From Sphingopyxis sp. 113P3 (GTDB lineage: Bacteria > Pseudomonadota > Alphaproteobacteria > Sphingomonadales > Sphingomonadaceae), in NCBI RefSeq assembly GCF_001278035.1, contig NZ_CP009452.1, positions 3,319,501-3,383,500 on the forward strand: a DNA stretch of 64,000 bases. Direction: 5' to 3'. Made by a program: the position numbers and the translations under genes. Shown piece by piece: positions 36,914 through 45,510 of the stretch (positions are counted from its first letter, which is position 1; every line of letters begins with the position of its first letter). Under the pieces are notes generated by a model. That model was not told the DNA's origin and did not search any database. It worked only from the letters and a program-made list of their open reading frames with translations.

Positions 36914-37399
36914 TTATATGTACATGCCCTCGCGCAAATTGATGCCATGCTCAATCCACACCTTGAGCGCACAGAGCATTTGCGACCAGCCTTGGCAATT
37001 GCCGTATGAGGCGCTGAGCGCCCCTTGGTTCTCGCGCCAGCCTTCCTCCGTGATCTCGACGAGGGTACGGCCATCGTCGAGCCCCTTGAAGCGCATCGTG
37101 ACGCGCGTGCGGTAATTGGCCTCGACAAGCTCGCCGCCTTCGACATTGGGCGCTTCGCCTTCGTTCGCCTGCCATTCGAGAATGATTTTCTCGTCGGGAA
37201 CGACCTCGATCACATGGACGGGGAAGGCACCGGGGTAGTCATGAAAGTCCCACTCGACCGTGGCGCCGGTCTCCAGCCGCCCTTTTGCGCCGCCGGTCGT
37301 GAAATAGTGCGAAAGCTGGCCGGGATCGGCCACCGCCTCGAACACCTCGTGCACCGGCTTCGCGATCCGGGCCGCAACTCGGAATTTCAGCTCCATCAT
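36914..37399 (-). CDS. SRPBCC (AHSA1-type) domain protein
   Basis: A 161-residue START-like ligand-binding fold of the Aha1/SRPBCC group, seen from FRVAARIAKPVHEVFEAVADP at the start, EVVPDEKIILEWQ in the middle, and VEITEEGWRENQG followed by CQGWSQMLCALKVWIEHGINL at the end. The ligand and role are unknown. It is divergent from an ArsR regulator 45 bases away, a very common pair in proteobacteria. The start codons GTG-ATG-ATG at 37402, 37399 and 37396 are adjacent, and GGAGAG lies just upstream, so the exact start is uncertain. Confidence 0.88.
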   Translation of the reverse strand: MMELKFRVAARIAKPVHEVFEAVADPGQLSHYFTTGGAKGRLETGATVEWDFHDYPGAFPVHVIEVVPDEKIILEWQANEGEAPNVEGGELVEANYRTRVTMRFKGLDDGRTLVEITEEGWRENQGALSASYGNCQGWSQMLCALKVWIEHGINLREGMYI

Positions 37400-37426
37400 C
37401 ACTCTCCACTTGAGTCGGCTTCGATT

Positions 37427-37446
37427 ATGTTATATATTTATAACAT
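37427..37446. promoter_or_regulatory. 20-bp palindrome overlapping the arsR-family start codon
   Basis: ATGTTATA, four bases (TATT), then TATAACAT: perfect 8-bp arms in the 45-base divergent gap. The final AT is the first two bases of the regulator start codon. It is the likely operator for self-repression and for control of the SRPBCC gene. Confidence 0.6.
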
Positions 37447-37771
37447 GTCAATCCATGATGACTATGACCGCGTCTTCAAGGCGCTCGCCCACGCGGTGCG
37501 GCGCCAGATTCTCGACGACCTCAAGGATCAGCCGCTCACCACCGGCACCTTGTGCGCGCATTTTCCGGACATCGACCGCTGCACCGTCATGCAGCATGTC
37601 AAGGTGCTCGAAGAGGCAGGACTCGTGATCGCCGAGCGCCGCGGCCGCGAGCGCTGGAACCACCTCAACGCGATGCCGATCCACGACATCCACGATCGCT
37701 GGATCGGCCCCCACGCCGCCGCGGCTGCATCGCGCCTGGCGCGGTTCAAGCGGGCAGTGGAAGCCAGGTAA
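37445..37771 (+). CDS. ArsR-family transcriptional regulator
   Basis: A 108-residue winged-helix repressor. The domain begins FKALAHAVRRQILDDLKD, the recognition helix is CTVMQHVKVLEEAGL, and the wing is AERRGRERWNHLNA. It lacks the metal-binding ELCVCDL motif of ArsR itself, so it is one of the non-metal members that pair with SRPBCC proteins. The frame is open further upstream, but the ATG at 37445 begins the domain. It probably controls the divergent SRPBCC gene and itself through the palindrome at its start. Confidence 0.9.
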   Translation: MSIHDDYDRVFKALAHAVRRQILDDLKDQPLTTGTLCAHFPDIDRCTVMQHVKVLEEAGLVIAERRGRERWNHLNAMPIHDIHDRWIGPHAAAAASRLARFKRAVEAR

Positions 37772-37801
37772 CGCGGAAGATGGCCCCTCGCCATTGCCAA
37801 G

Positions 37802-37826
37802 AAAAAGGGGCCGGAGAGTCGCCCCT
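37802..37826 (-). terminator. Terminator after the M2 peptidase gene
   Basis: Read on the minus strand, AGGGGC, a 9-base loop, GCCCCT and a T-run form a hairpin terminator 30 bases past the peptidase stop. Confidence 0.55.
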
Positions 37827-37855
37827 CCAGCCCCATTCTTGACGGGCTTTCCCGA

Positions 37856-39700
37856 TTACCAGCCGGACGGCTTGCCCTTATTCTGTTCGTCGAGCCACGT
37901 CTTGAGCGGTGCGAAATAGGCGGCCATCGCCTTGCCCGACATCTCGCGGCTTCCGGTAAATGCCTCGAGCGCGTCGGGCCAGGGCTTCGACGCGCCCATC
38001 TCGAGCATGGCATTGAGCTTCGCGCCCACTTTCTTGTTGCCGTAGAAGGAGCAGCGGTGGAGCGGCCCCTTCCACCCTGCTTGCTTGCATGCCGCCTCAT
38101 AAAATTGGAACTGCAGGATGCGCGCGAGAAAATAGCGGGAATAAGGGGTATTGCCAGGGATATGATATTTGGCGCCCGGGTCGAAGGCGTCGGCCGGCCG
38201 CTCGCCGGGCGGGATGATGCCCTGGTACTGCTGGCGCAGGTCGGTCCAGGCCTTGTTGTAATCGGCCGGCTGGATCGTCCCGTCGAACACGCCCCAACGC
38301 CAACGGTCGACGAGCAAGCCAAAGGGCAGGAAGGCAACCTTGTCCATCGCCTGCCGCAGCAAAAGGCCAATATCCTTGTCGGCGCCCGGCACCTGCGCCT
38401 TGTCGAGCAGGCCGATGTCGACCAGATATTGCGGGGTGATCGACAGCGCGACGAAATCTCCGATCGCCTCGTGGAAGCCATCATTGGCGCCGTTCAAATA
38501 GAGGAACGGCTGCTTGTTGTACGCGCGCTGGTAATAATTGTGTCCAAGCTCGTGGTGGATTGTGACGAAATCGTCCGAATTCACCTTGGTGCACATCTTG
38601 ATGCGGACGTCGTCCTTGTTGTCGATGTTCCAGGCCGAGGCGTGGCACACGACCTCGCGGTCGGCGGGCTTGACGAAAAGGCTGCGCTTCCAGAAGGTCT
38701 CGGGCAGCGGCGCGAAACCGAGCGAGGAATAAAAATTCTCGCCGGCCTTCACCATGTCGAGCGGCGTCTTGCCCTGGGCTTTCAGCAGATCGCCGATGTC
38801 ATAGCCAAGGTCCCCGGAGCCCGCAGGCGCAACGAGCGGATAAATATTGCCCCATTCCTGCGCCCACATGTTGCCGAGCAGGTCAGCGCGGATCGGGCCC
38901 GTCTTGGGCTGTACCGCGTCGCCATATTTCTCGTTCAGTTTCCAGCGGACATAGGTGTGGAGCGCCAGGTAGAGCGGCTTCACTTCCTCCCAGAGCCGCT
39001 CGGTCGTCCTCGCAAATTCCTCCGGAGGCATGTCATAGCCCGAGCGCCACATCGCGCCGACGTCGCTGAAGCCCAGTTCCTTGGCGCCCTCGTTGGCGAT
39101 GCCGACCATCTTGGCGTAATCGCGCTTCATCGGCGCACCGACATTGTCATGCCAGCTCGTCCACATCTCCGCGAACTGGGCGGGTGTGTGCTCGAGATTG
39201 CCCATCTCGGCCTCGATGTCGGAGCCCGCGATCGGCTTGCCGTCGAGCGTGCCCTTGCCCTTGCCATATTGCGACGAAAGATCGGTGGCGATCCGATTCA
39301 GTTCAGCCGCGGCCCCTTCCGTCGTGGGAGCTGGCAGCACGATGCCATTGCGCAATATGTCGAGCTTGCGCTTCGTATCCGCGCTCAGCCCCGGCACATC
39401 CCGGTACCTGGCGGCTTCGAGCGCATATTTCACCGCCTTCTCGGTCCCGATGGCGTTGATCCGCGCAGCCATTGCATCGGTGTCTTCGGTGATGAAATTA
39501 TAATTGACCCAGTTCACCTGGCTCGCCTCGACCGTATAGTCGAACAGGTCCTTTTCGGCCGCGGCGATGAAGGCCTCGGCGTCGGCGGCCGTGGGAGCAG
39601 CCGCGGCTGCCGTCTCGGCGGGGGCGGTCTGGGCCATCACCGGGCTCGCGGCAAAGGCGAGCGATATCGCAAGCGACAGGGTCGAAATCATGGCTTTCAT
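37856..39700 (-). CDS. Exported M2 family peptidyl-dipeptidase (ACE-like)
   Basis: A 614-residue zinc peptidase of the angiotensin-converting-enzyme family, with a signal peptide at residues 1-23 (ending VMA-Q). The zinc motif is HHELGH, with the distal Glu in FHEAIGDF (the third-ligand HEXXH-E arrangement), and SGYDMPPEEF, FFxARILQFQFYEAACK-like and PDALEAFTG segments are typical. It should remove C-terminal dipeptides in the periplasm. The frame is open to 39778, but the signal peptide fixes the ATG at 39700. It is the last gene in a minus-strand run after the alpha/beta hydrolase, 74 bases away. Confidence 0.93.
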   Translation of the reverse strand: MKAMISTLSLAISLAFAASPVMAQTAPAETAAAAAPTAADAEAFIAAAEKDLFDYTVEASQVNWVNYNFITEDTDAMAARINAIGTEKAVKYALEAARYRDVPGLSADTKRKLDILRNGIVLPAPTTEGAAAELNRIATDLSSQYGKGKGTLDGKPIAGSDIEAEMGNLEHTPAQFAEMWTSWHDNVGAPMKRDYAKMVGIANEGAKELGFSDVGAMWRSGYDMPPEEFARTTERLWEEVKPLYLALHTYVRWKLNEKYGDAVQPKTGPIRADLLGNMWAQEWGNIYPLVAPAGSGDLGYDIGDLLKAQGKTPLDMVKAGENFYSSLGFAPLPETFWKRSLFVKPADREVVCHASAWNIDNKDDVRIKMCTKVNSDDFVTIHHELGHNYYQRAYNKQPFLYLNGANDGFHEAIGDFVALSITPQYLVDIGLLDKAQVPGADKDIGLLLRQAMDKVAFLPFGLLVDRWRWGVFDGTIQPADYNKAWTDLRQQYQGIIPPGERPADAFDPGAKYHIPGNTPYSRYFLARILQFQFYEAACKQAGWKGPLHRCSFYGNKKVGAKLNAMLEMGASKPWPDALEAFTGSREMSGKAMAAYFAPLKTWLDEQNKGKPSGW

Positions 39701-39774
39701 GGGGTGCGTCCTCTGGATGATCGTGGCGCTCTCTGGCGCGATGGCCACCAGTCTGGACCGCACGGCCAGTCCGG

Positions 39775-40530
39775 TCAAGCGGTGGCCAGGAAGTCCGCGA
39801 TCGCCTCGCCGAGCGCGGGCTCGGTCACGCTCGACATGTGCGTGCCGGGGATCGTCGCGAGCCTGGCATCGGCCAGCGCCGCGACCAGCTCCTCGGCCGA
39901 GCCATTGTCATCGTCCTTGTCGCCGCAAACGACGAGCACCGGCATCGTCAGCGCCGCGAGCGCATCGGGGGCGGTGTCGGTAAAGCTGCCGAGCAGATGC
40001 CCGGCGGCGATGCGGTCGACCTTCATCGTCTTCATGAACTGGATCGAGAGCCAGGTATCGTCCCCGCGCTTTGCGCTTTCATATTCGGCGATGACGCGTT
40101 TGAAGAACGCCCCGCGACGCTGCCACCCGGCGAGCCCGGCAAGTCCCATGCCGCCGAGAATCAGCCGCCTGGGCGCCATCCCGGCAAGGACGGCGCGCAC
40201 GCTGGTCCGGGCGCCGAGCGAAAAGCCTCCGAGGTCGAAATCGGAAAGACCAAGATGGGAGACCAGGTCTTCAAGGTCGTTGACGAGCACGTCGGGCGGA
40301 TAATGCCCGACATCGTGCGGCGCGGCGCTTGACCCATGGACGCGAAGGTCGGGCATGATCACCCGAAAGCCCTCGGCCGCAATGCGTTCGGCGGTTCCGA
40401 ACTTGATCCAGTTGACCTCCGCGCTCGAAAAAAGGCCGTGGAGCAGCACCACCGGCGCGCCCTCACCGGTCTCGCGCCACGCCAGCTGCACGCCGTCGCG
40501 CGCCTCGAAAAATTGTGCTGCTATCGTCAT
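39775..40530 (-). CDS. Alpha/beta-fold hydrolase
   Basis: A 251-residue serine hydrolase. The oxyanion-hole HG is in VVLLHGLFSS, the nucleophile elbow is GGFSLGA, the catalytic Asp is in VVCGDKDDDN, and the His is in IPGTHMSS. The substrate is unknown, with an esterase or lipase-like role likely. It lies 44 bases after the DsbA-fold isomerase gene on the same strand and 74 bases before the M2 peptidase gene. Confidence 0.88.
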   Translation of the reverse strand: MTIAAQFFEARDGVQLAWRETGEGAPVVLLHGLFSSAEVNWIKFGTAERIAAEGFRVIMPDLRVHGSSAAPHDVGHYPPDVLVNDLEDLVSHLGLSDFDLGGFSLGARTSVRAVLAGMAPRRLILGGMGLAGLAGWQRRGAFFKRVIAEYESAKRGDDTWLSIQFMKTMKVDRIAAGHLLGSFTDTAPDALAALTMPVLVVCGDKDDDNGSAEELVAALADARLATIPGTHMSSVTEPALGEAIADFLATA

Positions 40531-40574
40531 GGAGCGTTACTAGGCGCCGACACGGAGGCGGTGCAAGGCGCGAG

Positions 40575-41228
40575 TCAGCCTGGGCGAGCCTGCAGCCCCT
40601 TCTGCTCCATGCGCCAGCGCGCCATTTCGATCCGATCCTGCCCGAAGAAGGGCTCACCGTCGAAAACGAGCGTCGGCACCCCCCAGTGGCCCGCAATTTC
40701 AAGCGCGACCTGGTTGGCGGCGATTTCCGTATCGAGCGCCTCAGCGTCGTGTTCCGCCTCTGCATCGAGTTCGGCAAGGTCGAGCCCTGCACGTTTCGCG
40801 GCGCCGGCGAGATGGTCGCCAAGATGCCAGTCTTGCACTCCGCCCCAGATGAGCTGCGCCGCCTCATCACAAAAGGCGAGACTCTTGCCGCGGCGCGAAG
40901 CTGCCTGGCCAAGGCGAGTGAGGCGGTAGATATAGGGCTGCTCGGCAGCAATTTCCCGCGTCTTCACATTCTGGACAATCGGGTCCGGCCGCGGCGGCCC
41001 GAAGGGGATGCCGTGGAACTGCGCGACGCGGATCATGTCGCGCATCGTGTAGCTCAGCCAGTTGGGATGATTGCGCTCGAAAAAATCCGGCTGGCGGATC
41101 GCGAGCGGATAGACAGGGCGCAGGTTGATATCGAGCGCATGGCTCGCGGCGAGCGCGCGGTATCGACCGATCGCGAGATAGGAATAGGGCGATCGGAAAG
41201 ACCAGAAGAGGTCGGCGGTGAGAGTCAT
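40575..41228 (-). CDS. DsbA-fold protein, 2-hydroxychromene-2-carboxylate isomerase family
   Basis: A 217-residue thioredoxin-fold protein of the kappa glutathione-transferase/HCCA isomerase group. DLFWSFRSPYSYLAIGR at the start has Ser in place of the DsbA cysteine pair, and GVPTLVFDGEPFFGQDRIE at the end is the cis-Pro and C-terminal signature. Relatives isomerise an intermediate of naphthalene breakdown with glutathione. No other aromatic-degradation genes lie near, so the substrate is unknown. ATGs at 41246, 41237 and 41228 are all in frame; 41228 is the best placed relative to an AGGA stretch. It is divergent from the marR-emrAB operon. Confidence 0.85.
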   Translation of the reverse strand: MTLTADLFWSFRSPYSYLAIGRYRALAASHALDINLRPVYPLAIRQPDFFERNHPNWLSYTMRDMIRVAQFHGIPFGPPRPDPIVQNVKTREIAAEQPYIYRLTRLGQAASRRGKSLAFCDEAAQLIWGGVQDWHLGDHLAGAAKRAGLDLAELDAEAEHDAEALDTEIAANQVALEIAGHWGVPTLVFDGEPFFGQDRIEMARWRMEQKGLQARPG

Positions 41229-41333
41229 AAAGGCCATCCTGCCCATATTGCGGCGGGGTGCAAGAGGCGTTGGTCCGCGCGCGCGGACCGTGGGGGCAAG
41301 CTTTATCTCAGAGCAGAGCTTGGTATTGATTAT

Positions 41334-41347
41334 ATAGCAATTGCTAT
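41334..41347. promoter_or_regulatory. 14-bp palindrome upstream of the MarR gene
   Basis: ATAGCAATTGCTAT is a perfect palindrome inside an AT-rich stretch, 13 bases upstream of the marR start and 105 bases from the divergent isomerase gene. The site and size fit a MarR-family operator controlling the efflux operon. Confidence 0.6.
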
Positions 41348-41360
41348 TATATGCCACGCC

Positions 41361-41816
41361 ATGAACGAGACCATCGGATTCCTGATGAACGATACCGCGC
41401 GGCTGTTCCGCCGCGCATTCAACGCGCGCACCAAAAGTAGCGGAGTGACCGCGCTTCAGTGGCGGCTCATCAGCTATCTGAAGCGGCACGAGGGCATCCG
41501 GCAGGGCCCGCTCGCCGAATTGATCGAAGTCGAGCCGATCACCCTCTCGCGCATGGTCGATCGGCTGGCCGAGGCGGGGCTGGTCGAGCGCCGCGCTGAT
41601 CCCGCCGACCGCCGCGCGTGGCAGCTCCACCTGACGCCCCGCGCGCGCGACCTTCTCGAGGTCATGCGACAGACGACCGACCGGCTGAACGAAGAAGCCA
41701 CGGAAGGACTGAGCGATGCCGAGCGGACGCAGCTGATCGCGCTTGTCGGGCGCATCCGGTGCAATCTGTCACGTCGCGACGCGACCAACGAGACTGAAGC
41801 AAAGGCCCCAGCATGA
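41361..41816 (+). CDS. MarR-family transcriptional regulator
   Basis: A 151-residue winged-helix regulator. The DNA-binding part is LAELIEVEPITLSRMVDRLAEAGLVERRADPADRRAWQ-like, with the DxRxxxL wing typical of MarR (DPADRRAWQLHL). The frame is open much further upstream across the antisense isomerase gene, but MNETIGFLMNDTARLF begins the dimerisation helix, so the ATG at 41361 is used. It overlaps the next gene by ATGA. Such regulators usually repress the efflux pump they head and release it when a toxic compound binds. Confidence 0.92.
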   Translation: MNETIGFLMNDTARLFRRAFNARTKSSGVTALQWRLISYLKRHEGIRQGPLAELIEVEPITLSRMVDRLAEAGLVERRADPADRRAWQLHLTPRARDLLEVMRQTTDRLNEEATEGLSDAERTQLIALVGRIRCNLSRRDATNETEAKAPA

Positions 41817-42931
41817 CCGAGCTCTCCCCTCCCCGTCCCAAGGCCGAAGAAGCCAAGCCGCCACGCGCTGTCCCCAAGGCAGACCCGGTGCCGCCCGCGC
41901 CCGCCGCATCTGCGCGCCCCCAAGACGACGCCAAACCCAGCTGGCGCACCCGCGCCCTCATGTTCGGCGTTCCAGCAGCGCTCGCGGTCGCCGGCGGCGT
42001 CTGGTGGCTTACGAGCGGCGGGTCGGTTTCGACCGACAACGCCTATGTCCAGATGGACAAGGTTTCGGTCGCGGCCGAAGTCGGCGGACTGATCACCGAG
42101 GTCGCCGTGCGCGAGGGTCAGGAAGTTAAGGCAGGAGACCTGCTCTTCCGCATCGACGGGCAGCCCTATAAATTGACGGTCGCGCAGGCGGGCGCGGCAA
42201 TCGACGCTGCCAAGGTCGATGTCGGCAATCTCTCGGCCAGCCTCGCCGCAACACAGGTCAGCATCAAGGCGGCCCAGGAAGACATTGCCTTTGCAGAGGC
42301 GAATTTCCAGCGGCAGGCTGCGCTCATGGACAAGGGATTCACGACAAAGGCCGCCTATGACGCCGCGAAACACGCGGTCGAACAGGCGCGAGCGCGCCTC
42401 GCGCAGGCCAGAGCCGACGCGGCCGAAGCCCGCGCAAAGCTCGCGACAGGCGCGAGCGGCACCAATCCGCAGGTCGCGGCCGCGCGCGTCCAGCGCGCGC
42501 AGGCCGAGGTCGATCTGGGCCGCACGGAGGTCCGCGCGCCGAGCGCGGGCCGGGTTGCCGAATCGGACCGGTTGCAGGTCGGCCAGATGATGGTCGCGGG
42601 GTTGCCCGCGGTCACCTTGGTCGACACAGCGCACCCATGGGTCGAGGCCAATTTCAAGGAAACCGACCTTGCTGACATGTGCGTCGGCCAGCCGGCCGAA
42701 ATGCGCTTCGACGCCTATCCGGGGCTCGTCGTGCGCGGCCACGTCCAGACGATCGGCGCCGGAACCGGGAGCGAATTTTCGGTGCTGCCCGCCCAGAATG
42801 CGACGGGCAACTGGGTCAAGGTAACCCAGCGCGTCCCCGTTCGCATCGCGTTCGACGAAGTACCAAGGCGTGCGATGATTGCCGGCCTGTCGACCGAGGT
42901 AAAGGTGATCACGTCGGGCGGCTGCAAGTAG
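41813..42931 (+). CDS. EmrA/HlyD-type membrane fusion protein
   Basis: The 372-residue periplasmic adaptor of a tripartite efflux pump. A Pro-rich cytoplasmic tail (1-40) and one transmembrane helix (about 46-64, VPAALAVAGGVWWLTSG) precede a lipoyl/barrel-sandwich half (VSTDNAYVQMDKVSVAAEVGG), a long coiled-coil hairpin rich in Ala and Gln, and the second half with AGLPAVTLVDTAHPWVEANF. It bridges the MFS pump and an outer-membrane channel that is not encoded here. It overlaps marR by 4 bases and is 13 bases from the pump gene. Confidence 0.93.
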   Translation: MTELSPPRPKAEEAKPPRAVPKADPVPPAPAASARPQDDAKPSWRTRALMFGVPAALAVAGGVWWLTSGGSVSTDNAYVQMDKVSVAAEVGGLITEVAVREGQEVKAGDLLFRIDGQPYKLTVAQAGAAIDAAKVDVGNLSASLAATQVSIKAAQEDIAFAEANFQRQAALMDKGFTTKAAYDAAKHAVEQARARLAQARADAAEARAKLATGASGTNPQVAAARVQRAQAEVDLGRTEVRAPSAGRVAESDRLQVGQMMVAGLPAVTLVDTAHPWVEANFKETDLADMCVGQPAEMRFDAYPGLVVRGHVQTIGAGTGSEFSVLPAQNATGNWVKVTQRVPVRIAFDEVPRRAMIAGLSTEVKVITSGGCK

Positions 42932-42944
42932 ACGGCGGCCGACC

Positions 42945-44534
42945 ATGGCCAGCCGCGCCTTTTCCCGCCACAGCGCGCCCGCCGCGACCCGCGTCCAAGC
43001 CGATCGGCCGCTCCACGAGCAGGTCCGTTACCGCGGCCTGCTGACCGTTGCGGTCATGGGCGCCTCGGTCATGCAGATCCTCGACACGACGATCGCCAAT
43101 GTCGCCATTCCGCATATGCAGTCGAGTCTCGGCGCAACAAGCGAGACGGTGAACTGGGTTCTGACGAGCTATATCATTGCCTCGGCCGTCGCGATGCCGA
43201 TCACCGGCTGGCTTGCCGACCGCATTGGGCGCCGCACCCTCTTCCTTGCCTCGGTCATCGGTTTCATCATCACGTCGATGGCCTGCGGCGCAGCCCAGAA
43301 CCTCGAGGAAATGGTGGCCTTCCGCTTCCTCCAGGGAGTCAGCGCCGCCTTCATTGGCCCGCTGTCGCAATCGGTGATGCTCGATATCAATCCGCCCGAG
43401 CGCCATGCCCGCGCGATGTCGATCTGGGGCATGGGGATCATGGTTGGTCCGATCATGGGGCCGATCCTGGGCGGCTGGCTGACCGAATCGGCTAGCTGGC
43501 GCTGGGTCTTTTACGTCAATCTGCCGGTGGGGCTCGCGACGCTTGCGCTCATGTGGGCGCTGCTGCCCGCGACGCCGCGTCTCGGCCGCAAGTTCGACCT
43601 GTTCGGTTTTTCGATGCTCGCCCTCGGGCTCGCTGCGCTGCAGCTGATGCTCGACCGCGGGGCGCAGAAAGACTGGTTCGACAGCGCCGAGATATGGATC
43701 GAAACCGGGTTCGCCGCCGCCTGTTTGTGGATGTTCTTCGTTCACCTCCTGACCGGGCGCAACACGCTGTTCGACCGCAAGATGCTCGCCGACCGCAACC
43801 TGCTCACCGCGCTCGGCTTCATGGTGGTGATCGGCATCGTCATGTTCTCATCGATGGCACTGCTCCCGCCGATGCTCCAGCGGTTGTTCGGCTGGCCGGT
43901 GATCGACACCGGCTGGGTGCTCGCGGTGCGCGGCATCGGTATCTTTGTCAGCATGTCGATTGCCGGGCAGTTGCTGGGGCGGATCGACGCACGCTGGCTG
44001 GTCGGCTCGGGGCTGCTGATCGCCGCCTACTCGCTTTACCAGATGAGCCAATGGTCGTTGATGATGGGCGCCTGGCCGGTCGTGATCAGCGGTCTGGTTC
44101 AGGGGCTCGGCATGGGGCTGATCTTCATCCCGCTCAACACAATGGCCTTTGCAACACTGAGAGCCGCATACCGCACCGATGGTGCAAGCTTGCTCAACCT
44201 CGTGCGCAGTGTCGGCGCGTCGGTGGGGATTTCGGTGGTAACAACGCTGCTCGGCGCGAACACCCAGCGCAGCCATGAGGATTTGGCCGCGCATATCACG
44301 AGCAGCGCAGTCCCGCTGATCGACCCCTCGACTTCCGACCGCCTGGGCGCACTCGGCGCGAGCGCGATGGCCATGGTGAACGCGGAGATCAACCGGCAGG
44401 CGGCGATGGTCGCCTATATCGACGACTTCTGGGCCATGATGTGGGTGACATTGCTCTCGGTGCCGCTCGTCATGCTGCTGCGCCCGCCTGCGCGCGGCGC
44501 CCCGAAGGCGTCGGCAGCGGATCTGGGGCATTAA
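42945..44534 (+). CDS. DHA2-family MFS multidrug transporter, EmrB type
   Basis: A 529-residue, 14-helix drug:H+ antiporter. Motif C-like and DHA2 signatures are seen in the first helix (MGASVMQILDTTIANVAIP), WVLTSYIIASA, the cytoplasmic loop LADRIGRRTLF, and MGPILGGWLTESASWRWVF. With the EmrA-type adaptor it should pump hydrophobic toxins across both membranes. It is the last gene of the marR operon. No terminator was recognised after it; the following 93 bases up to the small membrane ORF hold no gene. Confidence 0.94.
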   Translation: MASRAFSRHSAPAATRVQADRPLHEQVRYRGLLTVAVMGASVMQILDTTIANVAIPHMQSSLGATSETVNWVLTSYIIASAVAMPITGWLADRIGRRTLFLASVIGFIITSMACGAAQNLEEMVAFRFLQGVSAAFIGPLSQSVMLDINPPERHARAMSIWGMGIMVGPIMGPILGGWLTESASWRWVFYVNLPVGLATLALMWALLPATPRLGRKFDLFGFSMLALGLAALQLMLDRGAQKDWFDSAEIWIETGFAAACLWMFFVHLLTGRNTLFDRKMLADRNLLTALGFMVVIGIVMFSSMALLPPMLQRLFGWPVIDTGWVLAVRGIGIFVSMSIAGQLLGRIDARWLVGSGLLIAAYSLYQMSQWSLMMGAWPVVISGLVQGLGMGLIFIPLNTMAFATLRAAYRTDGASLLNLVRSVGASVGISVVTTLLGANTQRSHEDLAAHITSSAVPLIDPSTSDRLGALGASAMAMVNAEINRQAAMVAYIDDFWAMMWVTLLSVPLVMLLRPPARGAPKASAADLGH

Positions 44535-44627
44535 CCGCGGCACCTTGCTGCCACCTCCCCATCGCTACGCGCGACAGAGGATAGGAACGCTTCGGCTTCG
44601 AATGCGATTGCATTTCTGGCGCGCCGG

Positions 44628-44830
44628 CTAGCAAAAATAAATCCGCGCAAGATTTGCGAAAGCGACCAACGTGAAAAGGCCCCCGATCCAACGCAGCGCT
44701 ATTACGCCTCTGTCACTCATCCGCGACTGTCCCAGGCCCAGGACGAGGATCATTCCGCGGGGAAAATTGCGATAAGCGCAAACCAGAGGATCGCGCCCGC
44801 GTAAAAAACCTTATCGGGAAGCGGAAGCAT
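44628..44830 (-). pseudogene. Small two-helix membrane protein gene with one-base frameshift
   Basis: An ATG at 44830 overlaps the stop of the DUF2238 gene as TGATG, which suggests translational coupling. It opens a 26-residue frame (MLPLPDKVFYAGAILWFALI to FPAE) that stops at 44750. If one C were added to the CCCC run near 44756, the frame would continue as RGMILVLGLG to LRWIGGLFTLVAFANLARIY and stop at 44628. Together these would make two hydrophobic helices in about 67 residues. The gene is either recently broken or hit by a sequencing slip. I do not recognise a family. Confidence 0.4.
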
Positions 44831-45498
44831 CACTCAGACCTCGCCGGTCTTGAGGCGAGGCCTTCTCCTCCATGGCGCCGGAGGGCGCGCGGGAGAGCCC
44901 CGATCAGAAGAGCCCCGAGCGCAGCGAGGGCCATATCCTTTTGCGCGTCCCAGATGTCGCCCTGCTGGCCGTTGTAGCGATCCGCCGTCTCACCCGCCGC
45001 GACGATCGTCAGCAGCCATTCGAAAATCTCGTACAGACACGACAGCGAAAGTACCCAGCCGGCCGCCGCGAGCACCGCGCCGCGCCGCGACAGGCCCCCG
45101 TAGCGCCGCGCGATCTCCGTCACTGGGCTCATCGAGAGAAGGCCGAAGCTGAAATGGACGAAGCGGTCGTAATGATTGCGTGTCCAGCCGAACGTCTCCG
45201 ATAATCCGCGACCGGTCAACGCGCGCGACCATTCGTCATAGGGGACATTGCTGTAGACATAACGCCCGCCAAGCGTGTGCAGCGCAAAAAACAGGATGAT
45301 GCATGCAAACGCCGGCGTTGAGAGCGGCCACCGCCTGAGCAGCCAGGGCGCAGCGATAAGCAGCAGCGCGGTCGGAAGGTGCTGAAGCGGCGCGATGGCG
45401 GGATAGGGCTGATCGAACTGGGCTAGAAGGAGAAGCGCAAGGAGCAGGCCGAGAAAAAGGCCCTGGCTGGGCGGAATGGGACGGAGACGCGAAAACAC
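44830..45498 (-). CDS. DUF2238 (YjdF-like) inner-membrane protein
   Basis: A 222-residue protein with about six hydrophobic helices and conserved acidic and His residues between them: HTLGGRYVYSNVPYDEW, RNHYDRFVHFSFGLL, CLYEIFEWLL and DIWDAQKDMALAALGA. These mark the DUF2238/YjdF family, whose role is unknown. The pattern of His, Asp and Glu at membrane edges hints at a membrane-embedded enzyme, which is inference. It stands alone, between asd and the small coupled ORF. Confidence 0.85.
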   Translation of the reverse strand: MFSRLRPIPPSQGLFLGLLLALLLLAQFDQPYPAIAPLQHLPTALLLIAAPWLLRRWPLSTPAFACIILFFALHTLGGRYVYSNVPYDEWSRALTGRGLSETFGWTRNHYDRFVHFSFGLLSMSPVTEIARRYGGLSRRGAVLAAAGWVLSLSCLYEIFEWLLTIVAAGETADRYNGQQGDIWDAQKDMALAALGALLIGALPRALRRHGGEGLASRPARSE

Positions 45499-45510
45499 CT
45501 CCGTGTTTAA

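Noticed and set aside
44470..44691. Minus-strand 73-residue frame after the MFS gene
   Set aside because: It overlaps the end of the MFS gene, and its start is out of frame with the coupled small membrane ORF, which explains the hydrophobic part better.
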